Shown: positions 26,051 through 36,469 of the stretch, in pieces
Layout of the letters: the number at the start of each line of letters is the position of its first letter
Position numbering within the stretch: the stretch's first letter is position 1
Assembly (NCBI GenBank): GCA_025769875.1
Contig: JAGFNK010000304.1
Span: forward strand, 1 to 63,901
Source: Russula earlei
Taxonomy: Eukaryota > Basidiomycota > Agaricomycetes > Russulales > Russulaceae
Reading direction: 5' to 3'
Length of the DNA: 63,901 nucleotides
Program-made: the position numbers and the translations under genes
Notes under the pieces: model-generated
Seen by the model: only the letters and a program-made list of their open reading frames with translations
Databases searched by the model: none
What the model was told of the DNA's origin: nothing

Positions 26051-27937
26051 ATGCAGAAGACACTGAAACGTGTCATGATCGGTATTAACACTTGGAGAGA
26101 CCTCCTGTTTCCAGGTCGTCAAGACGCACGTGTCCGTTTACGACAATTTCGTGACTCACCAGTACCTACCGTGGTACATACGAGTACCTTCAATACCGGG
26201 GTGGTGAACCAAATGCGCTTACCCGCATCCGTGCGTCTGGTCGAGGGCTTGCTAGATAGGATGCAGGTGCACCTGGGCGACATTATCAATGAGAGTTACT
26301 CTGGGACCGCAGCAGGAACCTCTTTCATAGACGATGACATAGGTCGCATCACACCCCAGAGTGTTCTACAACAACTCCAACTATCATGTCTGATCACCGA
26401 ATTCGTCACTAATAATGAAGCATCATCGGGGGTCATCGCACGAAATCTTTCTCTCCTGGTCGCACACATTTATCGTGCCCTTACAAATAATGTGCTGGTG
26501 TTCCGATCCCAAGAGCCTTCGCAACACCGAGTGGTGATCACTGATCACAGTTACCGGCTAAATGGTGAATTGAAAATCCTATGGGAGGATAAGTCCTCAC
26601 GCGTGTTCGAGAGTTTCATGAGGGAACTCATGACTCAGCTGGGAACGAACCAAGTGTTAAATCTATACCGGGACTCATCAAACAAATACACCGGTTACGA
26701 GGCCATCCTGGGCAAGGTTCGTGTGGTTGCCTCTTTCAGTCATCCATTATCTGAGTTAATCTGTACTTGTAGCTTGTGTACCATGCGGGTAACGACTTTT
26801 TGGTCGGATCACCGCGCGTTCGTTGGGCAGTCATCTTCGGTGGATTGCACTACATCGTCATGTGTATTCCACGGACGCCAGGGAGACCTCGGGTCTACTG
26901 CTCGCCGATCACCCAATTCTGTCTTCCGCCTGGTAATGCCAAAGGACAGCTGCCACCTATCTGGAGCATGTTGGTGTACATGCTCCTCACAGAAGTCAGG
27001 GACATCGATGACAATACTCTGATACAAAGATTAGGTTTGAGTGACCCCACAGAAGATTCGTCTTTGTCGCCAAAGGGAAGAGAGAAGACCAAGCAAGGCA
27101 TACGATCCTTAAGGTCGAAGTCCAAACGAGGGGGTTCAAGTGCTGGTCCTTCAAACGTACCAAAAGGAGTTAACAACCCTTTTTCTTCCATTCATTCCCA
27201 CATGGTGTTGACGAATCTACCCAGACTCGCGCGAACATTGTTATTCAATGCCTTGATGGCCTGCCAATTGAATTCACTCTCGTTGATGCACCGCTCTCTC
27301 AACTTGCCAAGAAAATGTGCCACCAATTCGTACACCTTGACCACTACCTTGGAGGGGGTTGGTCCTCTGTGTATGCATCGAGAAAATGGAATGTCGTCGT
27401 CAAGTTCGCTGCCGTACCGAAGAAAGACAAGGCTATGCTCGAACGCCAGCTCAGCAATGAGACGGCCGCATATCATAAATTGAGCCGCATCGCTGGATGG
27501 GTGGTCCCTCTCCATTATGGGGAATATGAGTGGGACGGCGGACGAGCGATTATCCTTTCTAATGAGGGTCGGTCCTTATCACATCTCGAAACGTTCACAT
27601 CAATGTCATTTCTGGAGAGGTATGATTTGCTGTGATTCGACGAAGAAGATTGCGCTGACTTTTCTATGGCAGACTTATCATTTTTGGAGAGCTGTACTGC
27701 ATCCACTTAATGGGGGTCGAGCATGGGGACCTTGAGCCACGGAATGTGTTGCAGAAGTGGTCCCGTTTTCCGAAGATCATCGACTTTGGGTTTGCGAATG
27801 TCAACCATTCATGTCCCGGCTGGAGCCAATGTGGGGAGCTGAAAGACATGTGGCGTAAGCTCGGGTTGGATAAGGTGGATCTCTGGTTGAAATGTCGTCG
27901 GGTGCTGGAGAAGTTCAAGGTCACCGGTCACAAGTAG
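26051..27937 (+). CDS. Atypical fungal protein-kinase-like protein, four exons, 569 aa
   Basis: The model is join(26051-26716, 26773-27156, 27225-27619, 27673-27937). Introns are GT-AG and the frame is continuous over 1710 nt. The N-terminal roughly 360 residues have no recognised domain (LGKLVYHAGNDFLVG, FGGLHYIVMC). A divergent kinase domain then follows: Gly-rich LGGGWSSVYA, probable anchoring lysine in VVVKFA, ILSNEGRSL hinge, catalytic loop EHGDLEPRNVL, and metal-binding DFG in KIIDFGFA. The HGDL/N pattern, rather than HRD, is typical of fungal-specific and RIO-like kinases. The key lysine and both aspartates are present, so activity is possible. The start is the first ATG of the frame (26051). 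It belongs to an expanded basidiomycete group, function unknown. Confidence 0.82.
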
Positions 27938-28129
27938 AGATCATCATCGCTTGCCCCTCATGTTATCCGTCTTCATCCTGGCCGCGTTGAAATGGGTATT
28001 CCATTGTGAGGCAGGATTCCTGCTGAAGCGAACGGAGACCAGTCGGCCCCGATTCAGAGCTGCCTCTATTGTGAGTGACTCGTCAGTTCCCTCCGTCTTC
28101 TTTTTCCGCCGTAGGTGCGTTTTTCTCTC

Positions 28130-28870
28130 CCTTTCTTTTTTTTGGGGCTTCTCATTAATCCCCTCCTCGCTCTTCTCATCCTCCTTCCACGCGCGACCGG
28201 CCAATTCCTACACCCTTCACTGTGATGGCATACATCGCGTGTTTTCCCGCGTGTACCTGTGTGTGAGTGCGTCTTCCTCTGTTTTGCCCATCGTTTTCTC
28301 ACTTTTCTGCTCTACTCTTCCCAATCCCTTCAAGCGCCCTTTCCCTTTCGCTTTCCCTGACCTGCCTGAACTGGCACTTGAGGCATGGTTTTCCCACAAA
28401 TTTCGTGTTCACAAAGTATGTTTTTGCTTCGTTTTTGTGGGCTTCTCTCTCCATCTCCTATTCCCTTTCCTCAAGTCCTTCATCCTCCCTCCGTGCATGA
28501 CGGGCCAATTTCCACACACGAAACCCTGATGGCACGCAACGGGGGTTTTCCGGTGTGCACAAATTTCGCGCGTTGAGTCACGTGCGTTTTCGTTTTCGTG
28601 ACTTTTGCTCATCCCATTTCCTTCATAGTGTGACCTCTGGCATGGCTGACCTGCCTCCCTGGACCTGCCCCTATTCTCGAATATGCCACAGACAAAGTGC
28701 GGTTTTCCCGCTATTTTTGCGTGTTGAATGTTTTTTTTTGTTTCGGTTTTGTAGGTTCCTCTCTTAGCCACTCTCAAGTTCTTCAAGCCCCCTCCACAAG
28801 CGACGGGCTAATCCCCATACTGGAAACCCTGATGGCACGCAACGTGGGTTTTGTCGCGTGTTGGATTGTA
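28130..28870. repeat. Degenerate ~305-bp tandem repeat, about 2.5 copies
   Basis: Equivalent landmarks recur at even spacing. CGACCGGCCAATTCC lies near 28195, TGACGGGCCAATTTCC near 28499, and CGACGGGCTAATCCC near 28801. Each is followed by CCCTGATGGCACGCAAC or a variant (28205-28240, 28525-28540, 28828-28845), and preceded by pyrimidine-rich CTCCTTC tracts. No coding content was recognised. The array starts just after the kinase-like gene. Confidence 0.7.
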
Positions 28871-29569
28871 TTTGAGTTGCAGCCACAACGCGACGACAAC
28901 ACCCGCTCGGAAGTCCGAGCTCCGTTTTCCGAGGCTCACACATACGCACGTTTGGATAACGTGGCTTTCCTTTCATGTCACTCTACCTTTGTTCTAATAC
29001 CTATATAGTGTACGACACTTAGTATTGACTTGTACCTCAGTTCTTCTTCCACGAACTGAGGTTAGTCACGCTTACTGTCTCGTTACTACATGTACTAACA
29101 TTATACCTAGAGCGATATCATCGCAACAGGTTAGATATAATCAATATAGTTCTTCTTTCATGAACTGAGAGTGATATCATCGCAACAGATTTTGCGTCTT
29201 TTTTCCATTTTCGCAGGCCTTCTCTCATCCCACTCACAATCTCGAATAACAGGCGTAGCGCGATTTCACTGTGGTTTACCAGCGTGCTTTTTTTGAAATT
29301 CGTTTTCATCAGTAAACTGGCAAATTATATTCCAGGTTTCCGTTGGTTTTCATTGGTTTCCAGGTTTCTGGAAACCTGAAACTCAGAAACTCAGAAACCT
29401 ATACTACTCGACTCAGATCATCGAACTTTTATGACAAGAGACATAATTATGAACTAGTGACAAATGCATGGGCATGATGATCAATAAAGTGATTTACAAA
29501 GAAGGAATAAAAGCTGTCCAATGCATCATGATGAGAAAAGTCATTCGGGAATCCTTGTACTACCATACA
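28871..29569. other. Intergenic, short local repeats
   Basis: Duplicated phrases GATATCATCGCAACAG (29114, 29174) and AGTTCTTCTTYCAYGAACTGAG (29039, 29149) are present. A palindromic CCAGGTTTCTGGAAACCTG occurs at 29360-29380. No gene was found. Confidence 0.45.
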
Positions 29570-31560
29570 CTAGTAAGAGGTGAGCTCCACACTGCAACAG
29601 TCTTGAGGGGAATGACCTGAATGTTGGGTTCTCCCTTCCTGTTACATTCCAACTGAACTGTCCACATCCCAGTGTCAGGATCAGGCTCATTGTCATGGAC
29701 AAACCAGTTAATCAGTGCACAGGAGTGAGCTGTTGCGACGGTAATAAAATGAGAAGAGGAGGAGAACCCTGCCTGATTTCCATTCCTTCCATACCTGGCT
29801 TTGAATCATCCAAGACAACAAACACTGTATCATGCCGGGGATGACCATGAAAGGAGGGAGTTGACCATATTCGCTCACAGCACATGCCCCCTACCCCAGA
29901 TTGATCACTGGGTGCATAGAAAGTACTGACAGCAGAATGATAGACCTTGAGCTCACCCTCAAATTGAGGGCACTCATCAATTGTCATTGGGAGTGGCTCA
30001 TCTGGGTGATCAAGCATGTGGAGGAATTGTCACATGGCAAAGGGAAACATGGGTTGCGAGATAAATGCAGCAAGCTTTTTGAGGTCTCATGGATAGCCAT
30101 ATCCTAGATAAATGAGCATTAGATCATTCACTGTGTGACAGCAATTGGGTTATACATACCACATTTGGTGGCCAGATTTGTGACAATAGCGCATCAGTTG
30201 CATCACCTTGTACTGGTCCACCATCATCCTCATCCTCTTCATCATCAGTGACATCCAAAGGATGTGGGATCTCCTTTTGATCCTCCTGAATCATGAGGTT
30301 TGCCATATAGGATGACATCATTCCAACCAACATTCCATGATCCAAAAACATCTGATGCAATGACACCATTTTATCCATCTGCACAAGGGTCTGAAGCATC
30401 TGAATCAGTGCTTGATATCGACTGGATTGATGCCATGGTTCCTTCACTGCTTTAATATGTTTTGATTCTGTGATAGACAAGCAGAGGCCATTAGGTGAAC
30501 CAAAAAGAAGAATAGAGTAGTAGAAGTGTTTGAGCGCATGTTGGTGAGGCAGTGAAACTGAATCCTGGAATCCTGCTTCGATGAAGATGTTCTGAAGCTC
30601 ATGGAACTTTTCAACGCCTTTGTGGAAGTGTTCAAGTGCAGGTGCTGTAATGGTGTTGCAGCAGGCAATGTAGCAAATGTCCATAAATGTTGCAATGCTC
30701 TGAACCATAGCAGAAGGTATGTATCCTGCTATTGTGGCAAGAAATACCTGTAGATGACTGTAGGTCTTGAACTCGAGAGTTGTTAAATCTGAAATACCTT
30801 CATTAACACCTTTGAATCATCACCTGTCCACTGTTTGTAGTCTTGACCATCTGGAAAACATCAAAGCCCAGGGAATGGAGGAAACAGCTGAAATCCTATA
30901 TAGTAATTGGTTCATCAGAGGAAATGAGATGATTGCAACAGGAGCATACATACCAGTGGTCAATATCTTCAATGATCTCCATAGCCACCGCCTTGCCATG
31001 AGTTATGTGCAAGTAGTCAGCTACCCAAGTCACGAGGTGATCTTTGAAGGCTCCTTTGATAAGCTGGTGCAGAAAGGTCAGGCGCAAGAAGTTGTGAAGG
31101 TCTGCTTGTGGAAGTCCATGAGTGAAAGGCTGATGAAATGTCTTAGTGGATTACAAGCCAACAAGGGAGAAAACAAACCACAATATTGTGCCGGATTCCA
31201 AACTCATCCCATATGATTCCTGCATTGAAAGTGTTAATGAGAAAGTCTGTCTTTTCATGTGAGTGTTGATGACTTCCAGGGCCATCAAGATCTGTTGGGA
31301 GAGCGTCACACCTAGATATCCATCAGATAGTCGCAGTACAATGGAACATAACTGACACATACTTTGGACACCAATTTGAGACCACTCCAGAAAGCCAGAC
31401 TTGTTCCGGATAATCAGCAATATACAGACCAAGGCTAAAGATTGCACAATGGAAATGTCCATCAGAACACCTAATAACCTGTGCTTTCTCCATGTATAGC
31501 TTAAGGGGGCTAAAAATGATCTCTAAACATTTATGATACAATTGGCAGCAAAACTTCTGA
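29570..31560 (-). pseudogene. Plavaka (CACTA-like) transposase relic
   Basis: Read from 31560 downward, the fragments follow the order of Agaricomycete Plavaka transposases: DGHFHCAIFSLGLYIADYPE with NWCPK (31325-31480), YGMSLESGTILWFVFSLVG (31150-31220), AVAMEIIEDID (about 30970), a central block with LPHQHALKHF and NGLCLSITESKHIKAVKEPW (30430-30560), and the C-terminal block LKVYHSAVSTFYAPSDQSG (29880-29950). Frames are broken several times, so it is inactive. The N-terminal side stops exactly at the Gypsy LTR at 31565, implying that the Gypsy element inserted into it. Family assignment rests on recognition of these conserved blocks. Confidence 0.8.
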
Positions 31561-31564
31561 AAAC

Positions 31565-32102
31565 TGTTACAGCGTCATGGCCATAAGAGTGTTAGCTCAA
31601 GGTTCAGTGGGGCCAAGTCCCTGTGACTTGGTTCAAGGGTTCAGTGGTTGACCGGCTCAAAGAGACTGGATCAGAGGTTTAGCATCTCAAGGCTGAGTCA
31701 GACAATGACTCAGTCCACAGACAGAGTCAATCTTCTGGTTTCACAGAAGAGGAGAACGATGAGAGAGAAGCAGAGGAGGAAGAGGAACACAAGGGTCCCT
31801 TGAGGTGTGCTTAGGTCAAGCAAAGTGTAGGCCAGCACAAGCAAAGTTGTGATTGAGAGAGGGTGCAGGGCAAGGGATGCGACAGGAGATGGGACAAAGC
31901 TAAGCTTGGGGCATTCCCCAGCTTCTACAGGTGCTTAAATACTGTATCTAGCAAGGCTGTACAGTACTATATGCGGAACAATAGATAGTGCTAAACTAAT
32001 AGCAAAAGGAGCTCAAACAATAGATGAAACACAAGGATGAAACAATAGGGACTGTCAACATCAAGGGATGAAACGGTAACAAAGGAGGGGTAGATCATAA
32101 CA
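31565..32102 (-). repeat. Gypsy LTR (family G), 538 bp, 3' LTR of the element to its right
   Basis: It starts TGTTACAGCG and ends CATAACA on the plus strand, so in element (minus) orientation it starts TGTTATG and ends GTAACA. The sequence just inside, read in minus orientation, is a purine tract GAGGGGGGCATGA typical of a polypurine tract. It aligns with 9882-13069. No partner LTR was identified on the right side. Confidence 0.75.
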
Positions 32103-32132
32103 TCATGCCCCCCTCATGCTTAGTTCTCCAAA

Positions 32133-33512
32133 CTAATTGGTCTCAGGACCCAACTCAGGGACATAGTCTCTGTCGCCCTCAGGCCAAGCACCTTGAGGGC
32201 CTGTCGCTTTGGGGCAGTAGCCTCTGTAACTCCTATGAGTCCTCCTAAGGATGCAGTCCGTCTGGCCAGCGCAGTTAGTGTGAGGTTTGTTACAGTCTTT
32301 GTTCCAGTGACCCCTGGTATTGCAATGTTTGCAGACGTGCTGACGCTTTTGTAGCTGATGACGCTGTGCCTTGGTCATGCATGCAGGGGTAAGAGGGGTA
32401 TTGGGGGTACCAGCATTGTCAGAAAACATTTGTGGGAAATGGGAAGGGGCTCCCATGGGAGCATCATTTTGTGACTGGTCAACGGTTTGAGGAAGGTACT
32501 CGAGGGGAGGTGTCAAAGAGAGGGGAGGACGAGTGGGTAATGGGAGGGAAGGAGGAGAGGACGGTTCTTCTTTGATTCTGTCATAACTTCCTGCCAGTGA
32601 GTAATATGGTCCGGTGCCACGAGTAAGGCCTCCGTCGGTCATGAGGTTGTCAAGCTGGTGATGGACTCGAACGGAAGTGTTATTGGCATGGAAGTGGCTG
32701 CGGATGGCGGTGGTTTCCTTGGTGTGAGATTGAATCTTGTGAAGTTGGTTGGCAAGTTGTCCTTGAAGAACATTCAAGGCTCCTTGGATAGAAACATGTT
32801 TGCCTTCCAAGACCTTCAAGTGAAATGAGCTGACGCGGAGACGGTAAACATCGGCGAGAGCGCCGGGATCGTGGAGGTTTTTGAGAGCTTGGGCGACATC
32901 AAAGTGGAAGGGGTGATCCTCAACTAAGAGGTGGAGGTCAGAGGTGGTAGTAGAGGGATGGGGGGCAGAGACGACAGGTCGGGTGATGAGTTTTTCTCTG
33001 TAAGTGGGTTCTCCTTGACCCATAGTTCCTAGAAGCATGGGTTCATCATTGTATAAAGCAATATGTAAGTATGGTAATAGATGTTTCCGTCCATTAACAT
33101 TAATGTAAAAAGGGGGAACATGCATATGTGGTTCGTAAACAAACCAGGGGGGGCCAGGGTGAGTAGGGTCCTCCTCAGTCAGAGTAGGTGAAGGGGTTCC
33201 TTCGCGAATGGCAAGTGGGTTGAGGGTGGCGGGTGAGGTCCTGCAGTTCAGCTTCATCTGGAACGACAAAGGTGCATTGGTTGATGATGTGTTGAATGAT
33301 TTCGGGTGAAAGGGGTTCTTGTTTAACAGTGGGAGAGGGAGTGAGGATAGGTAAGGGGGACGAAGACGGGGCGGGAGAAGACATGGGAGTATTGTAAGTA
33401 GAGGTGGTGTGTTCATGATGCCAGGCTGACCACTCAGAAGGAATGGGGGGTATTTATGGAGACTGAGCATACAATATGGTTCCATACCAAATCTGTAAGT
33501 ACTGCTCTTCAT
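32133..33512 (-). pseudogene. Accessory 3' ORF of the Gypsy element with CCHC zinc knuckle
   Basis: An uninterrupted 459-codon frame lies downstream of integrase, between the chromodomain and the 3' LTR. Features are a Pro/Ser-rich N-terminus, a central region with HVPPFYINVNGRKHLLPYL and EPMLLGTMGQGEPTY, a helical stretch (ALKNLHDPGALADVYRLRV), and a C-terminal zinc knuckle CKHCNTRGHWNKDC near residue 400. The neighbouring frame over 33175-33384 (SSPAPSSSPLPILTPSPTVK, then PEIIQHIINQ) looks like the more natural N-terminal part, so a frameshift near 33190 is likely. I have seen similar Agaricomycete proteins of unknown role. A Gag-like or nucleic-acid-binding function is inference from the knuckle only. 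Confidence 0.6.
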
Positions 33513-33789
33513 ATAGACAAATGAAATTTGGAGAAGCAGGGGTCCATCATAAGTAACTGAAATCTGCGGAAGTCACCGGGGGAGAGAATTCCAGAAAAGA
33601 GTTGTTCCCTGGCGGCTATGTTAAAAATGGTGTGTCCACAGTCAGGGATAGTGGGATCATTAACGGAATAAGAAGGAGGGTTACGTGAGCTGATTCATGG
33701 AAGTAAGGTACATTGTTGTATCGTAAGTTCTTGAAACTGATGTTCCAGATTGTCTAGGCTTTTGTCCGATTGGTGGGATTCTGTGGGGC

Positions 33790-34940
33790 CAGAGTTGGTA
33801 GACATAGTGCGGACTTTGGTGGGTCATTGTAGATGAAACATGGTGATGGCATCTTGGGCATTTTTAAGATTTGAGAGGGGTTCCCACGTGTCCTCTGCTG
33901 TGGAGTATCCTTTCCACCGGACTCTGTACTGGAGCTGGTTTCTATGGGTACATTGGGCAGTGATCTTCTCAACTTTGTATTCCCCTGAGAGGAGGTCAGG
34001 TGGTGGTTTGGGGAAATTCGGTCCATGTTTGGTCGTTTCTGTGACTGGAGATAAAAGGGAGGTGTGAAATACGTTATGGATACTCCGTTGGGGGGGAAGT
34101 TGGAGTTCATAGGCAACATGAGAGATTCTTTTGGTGATGGTGAAGGGGCCGAATCATTTGGGGTGGAATTTCTGAAACTGGTGGGGGGTTTTTAGGTTAG
34201 TGCCTTCTAACCAAACCTTTTGTCCTTCTTCAAAACCCTTGAACTTAGTTTCCTTGATCCAGTTGTTTTGTGTTCTTCTCATTGTTTCTTGTGCCGACTC
34301 CCTCATGTCTTTTAGCGCTTGGAGTCATTCTTGGATTCCAGGGAACTTGGATTTGAGCTGGGTGCCAAGTCCTTGAGGGCTAAAGCCAATGAGGAGTTCA
34401 TATGGGGTTCTTTTGGTGGTGGTAGACTTGTGGGCGTTGAAATGATATTGGGCTATGGGGAGCCAGTGCGCCCATTCCTCTTGTTTCTCCCCTGTGTAGA
34501 TGTGCAGGTACATCTCCAGGGTTTGATTGGTTCTTTCTGACTGTCCATCAGTTTGGGGATGATATGCAGTGCTCAGGTTTTGGTTGATCCCAAGGATTCA
34601 GGAGACTTCTTGAAACAGGTTGGAGGTGAAGCGGGAGTCGTGGTCGGAGATGATCTTGGAGGGAACTCCAGTCCATGGGAAGGCGTACCGTAAAAATAGT
34701 TTAGCCATCTGTAGAGTTCCCATATCTTTACGGCAAGGTATAAATATGGCCACTTTAGTGGAGTTGTGGTCAGTAATGGTCATAATGGTGTTGTTCCCTT
34801 CTGATGGTGGGAGGTCGACGATCCAATCAATGGCCACGGTCTGGAAGGGTTTTTGAAACTCCAGGGGTGTCACGGTAACTAGCTGTGTCAGTTCACAAGC
34901 ATAAAGGTAGTCGGTGATAGAGATGTGTTCAAGAAATGGG
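33790..34940 (-). pseudogene. Gypsy integrase with C-terminal chromodomain, stop codons and 5' truncation
   Basis: Read downward from 34940, the integrase core appears with the DDE residues in VAIDWIVDLP, SDHDSRF and HPQTDGQSERTNQ. The C-terminal domain follows (HFNAHKSTTTKRTPYELL, then LTRISHVAYEL-like sequence), then a chromodomain (GEYKVEKI...YRVRWKGYSTAEDTWEP) near 33840-33980. Three in-frame TGA stops (about 34602, 34327 and 34154) each sit where CGA arginine would be expected. Reverse transcriptase, RNase H, protease and Gag are missing, because the element is cut at about 34940. The chromodomain marks it as a chromovirus, a lineage thought to use the domain to target heterochromatin. 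Confidence 0.85.
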
Positions 34941-35914
34941 CTGGTTCCCGTGTATAAAGAGTAAGGATCCCTGCAGCAGTCGAAGTGTTTTATGCTAAAC
35001 AGGTTATGGCCAATAGACCCTTCCTAGTACGACTCGGTCCGTTGAGAAGCTAGGGTAAGTGTGTAACGGGATAGACTAGGGCTGGTTCCACTAGCTATAT
35101 GCGTTCAAGTCCAGTCAGGACCTTGAACAACGCAGAGAGAGTAGAGGAAGGTAGGTCTTAAAGGAGGAGAGCTCTTCTCAGGGGAGTGAAGAGAGACTCT
35201 TAGGGAAGGAAGGGAAAGGCGAAGAGTAGATGGTGGATGGTGTGTTGAGAGTTGATGAAATGGAGAGGTGGTTGTGGTTTAAGTTTGTGAGAGTGAAGTG
35301 GGTTGCAGGAGAATATGTTTGGACAAGAGTAGGTTGGATTCTACAAGAGACCAAGCTTAGGGCTTTGGTCACAAAGTACTGAGCTTATATATACAGGAAG
35401 AAGCGCAGCAATAGCTGCGCTTTGACTGTGCTACTAGTATAGTAGGAGTCATAATAAGTAGGAGTCATAGGAATGAGGCCACGAATGAGTCAGAACCAAG
35501 TAACTGTGCTGCACAGTAGGTGCGCAGCATTGCACAGTCGAAACTAAGAAGTGAATATAAATGGAAAGAGAACCAAACAAAGGGAAAGTAACAGCAATCC
35601 AGTGTTACCTGGACGTGTATGGATCACATGATAACACAGAAGGGATCACAAGATGTAAGAGATCATGAGACTAGTAAGTAAAGGGACGTACGAAAGCAAG
35701 CAGTCCATAGCAAAAGGTAAGCGGTAAACGTAAAAGGAAAATGGTTTAACAGGGAAAGAGAATGAAGGGGAAAGGAGAGACAATACTTGGGGTTGGAAAC
35801 AAGGAGGATGAAGGCAATGGGAAGGAGGATGCAAGGCATTACCCATGTATAAACCCTTACCTGTTTGGTGGTGGATTTTGCTCCACCAAAGGTGAAAACA
35901 TGTGGAGCACCTTC
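34941..35914. other. Unresolved LTR-like segment between Gypsy and Copia elements
   Basis: The segment has a TATATATA box near 35388, hairpin GCGCAGCAATAGCTGCGC (35404-35421), and a possible LTR span starting TGTATAAAG (about 34950) and ending ATAACA (about 35637), but without a matching TSD. 35860-35914 contains GGTGGATTTTGCTCCACC. No coding sequence is supported. It probably represents another LTR or a rearranged 5' part of a Gypsy element. Confidence 0.4.
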
Positions 35915-36300
35915 TGTTGAACCGGAACCCGAACGGATCAAAGAAGGCGAAGACCTTCATACAAGGTTCAAGATCCGCTCATAGATGTTACGTGTTAGAC
36001 AGAACTTTAGTATATGCGCTTATGGCAATAGGGTTACGCATAGTACGCTATCTATCACAAGATGCAGCCTTATGCTGCGTCTAGAACGTTTCCACATCAC
36101 AGCGTCACTTAATGCGCGATATAGTGGACACCTGTAGTCACCTCTTTTGGACTTAGGAACAGCCCTGGGTCATAGAGGTATAAATACCATACTTGTAGAC
36201 GAGTATACACATCGCTCTACACCCCAATATCACTTGAGCATTAGCACAACCTCTAAGGTGGGTTGCTTGGCCTGTTAGCTGCGCTCTATGCTGCGCAACA
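35915..36300 (+). repeat. Copia element 2, 5' LTR (386 bp)
   Basis: It matches 42339-42724 except for CATCACAGCGTC versus CATCACGCGTC and GCTTGGCC versus GCTTAGGCC. A TATA-like GGTATAAATACC lies near 36177. Confidence 0.95.
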
Positions 36301-36312
36301 GGTTATGGGCCC
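36301..36312 (+). promoter_or_regulatory. Primer-binding site, half initiator tRNA-Met type
   Basis: GGTTATGGGCCC follows the LTR terminus directly. It equals the classic primer site of Drosophila copia, complementary to the anticodon arm of initiator tRNA-Met, which primes as a cleaved 5' half-molecule. It is the counterpart of 7641-7654 in the other Copia family. Confidence 0.85.
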
Positions 36313-36469
36313 TGCAAGCCATGCGCCTTCATCGGCTGCAACGATGGTGAAGCATCCCTGAAGCCTGCATGCTGCGGCGAGCTAGTCTACCCTATGGGGA
36401 GACTATGTCGGCTTGTTTGAATACAAATACTCTTACTGACGACCTCTAAGCCCTCTTCTAACAGCTACA

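Noticed and set aside
34992..35006. AACAGGTTATGGCC as a second half-tRNA primer site
   Set aside because: It resembles the Copia 2 site but is not adjacent to a defined LTR end and lacks the full GGGCCC.
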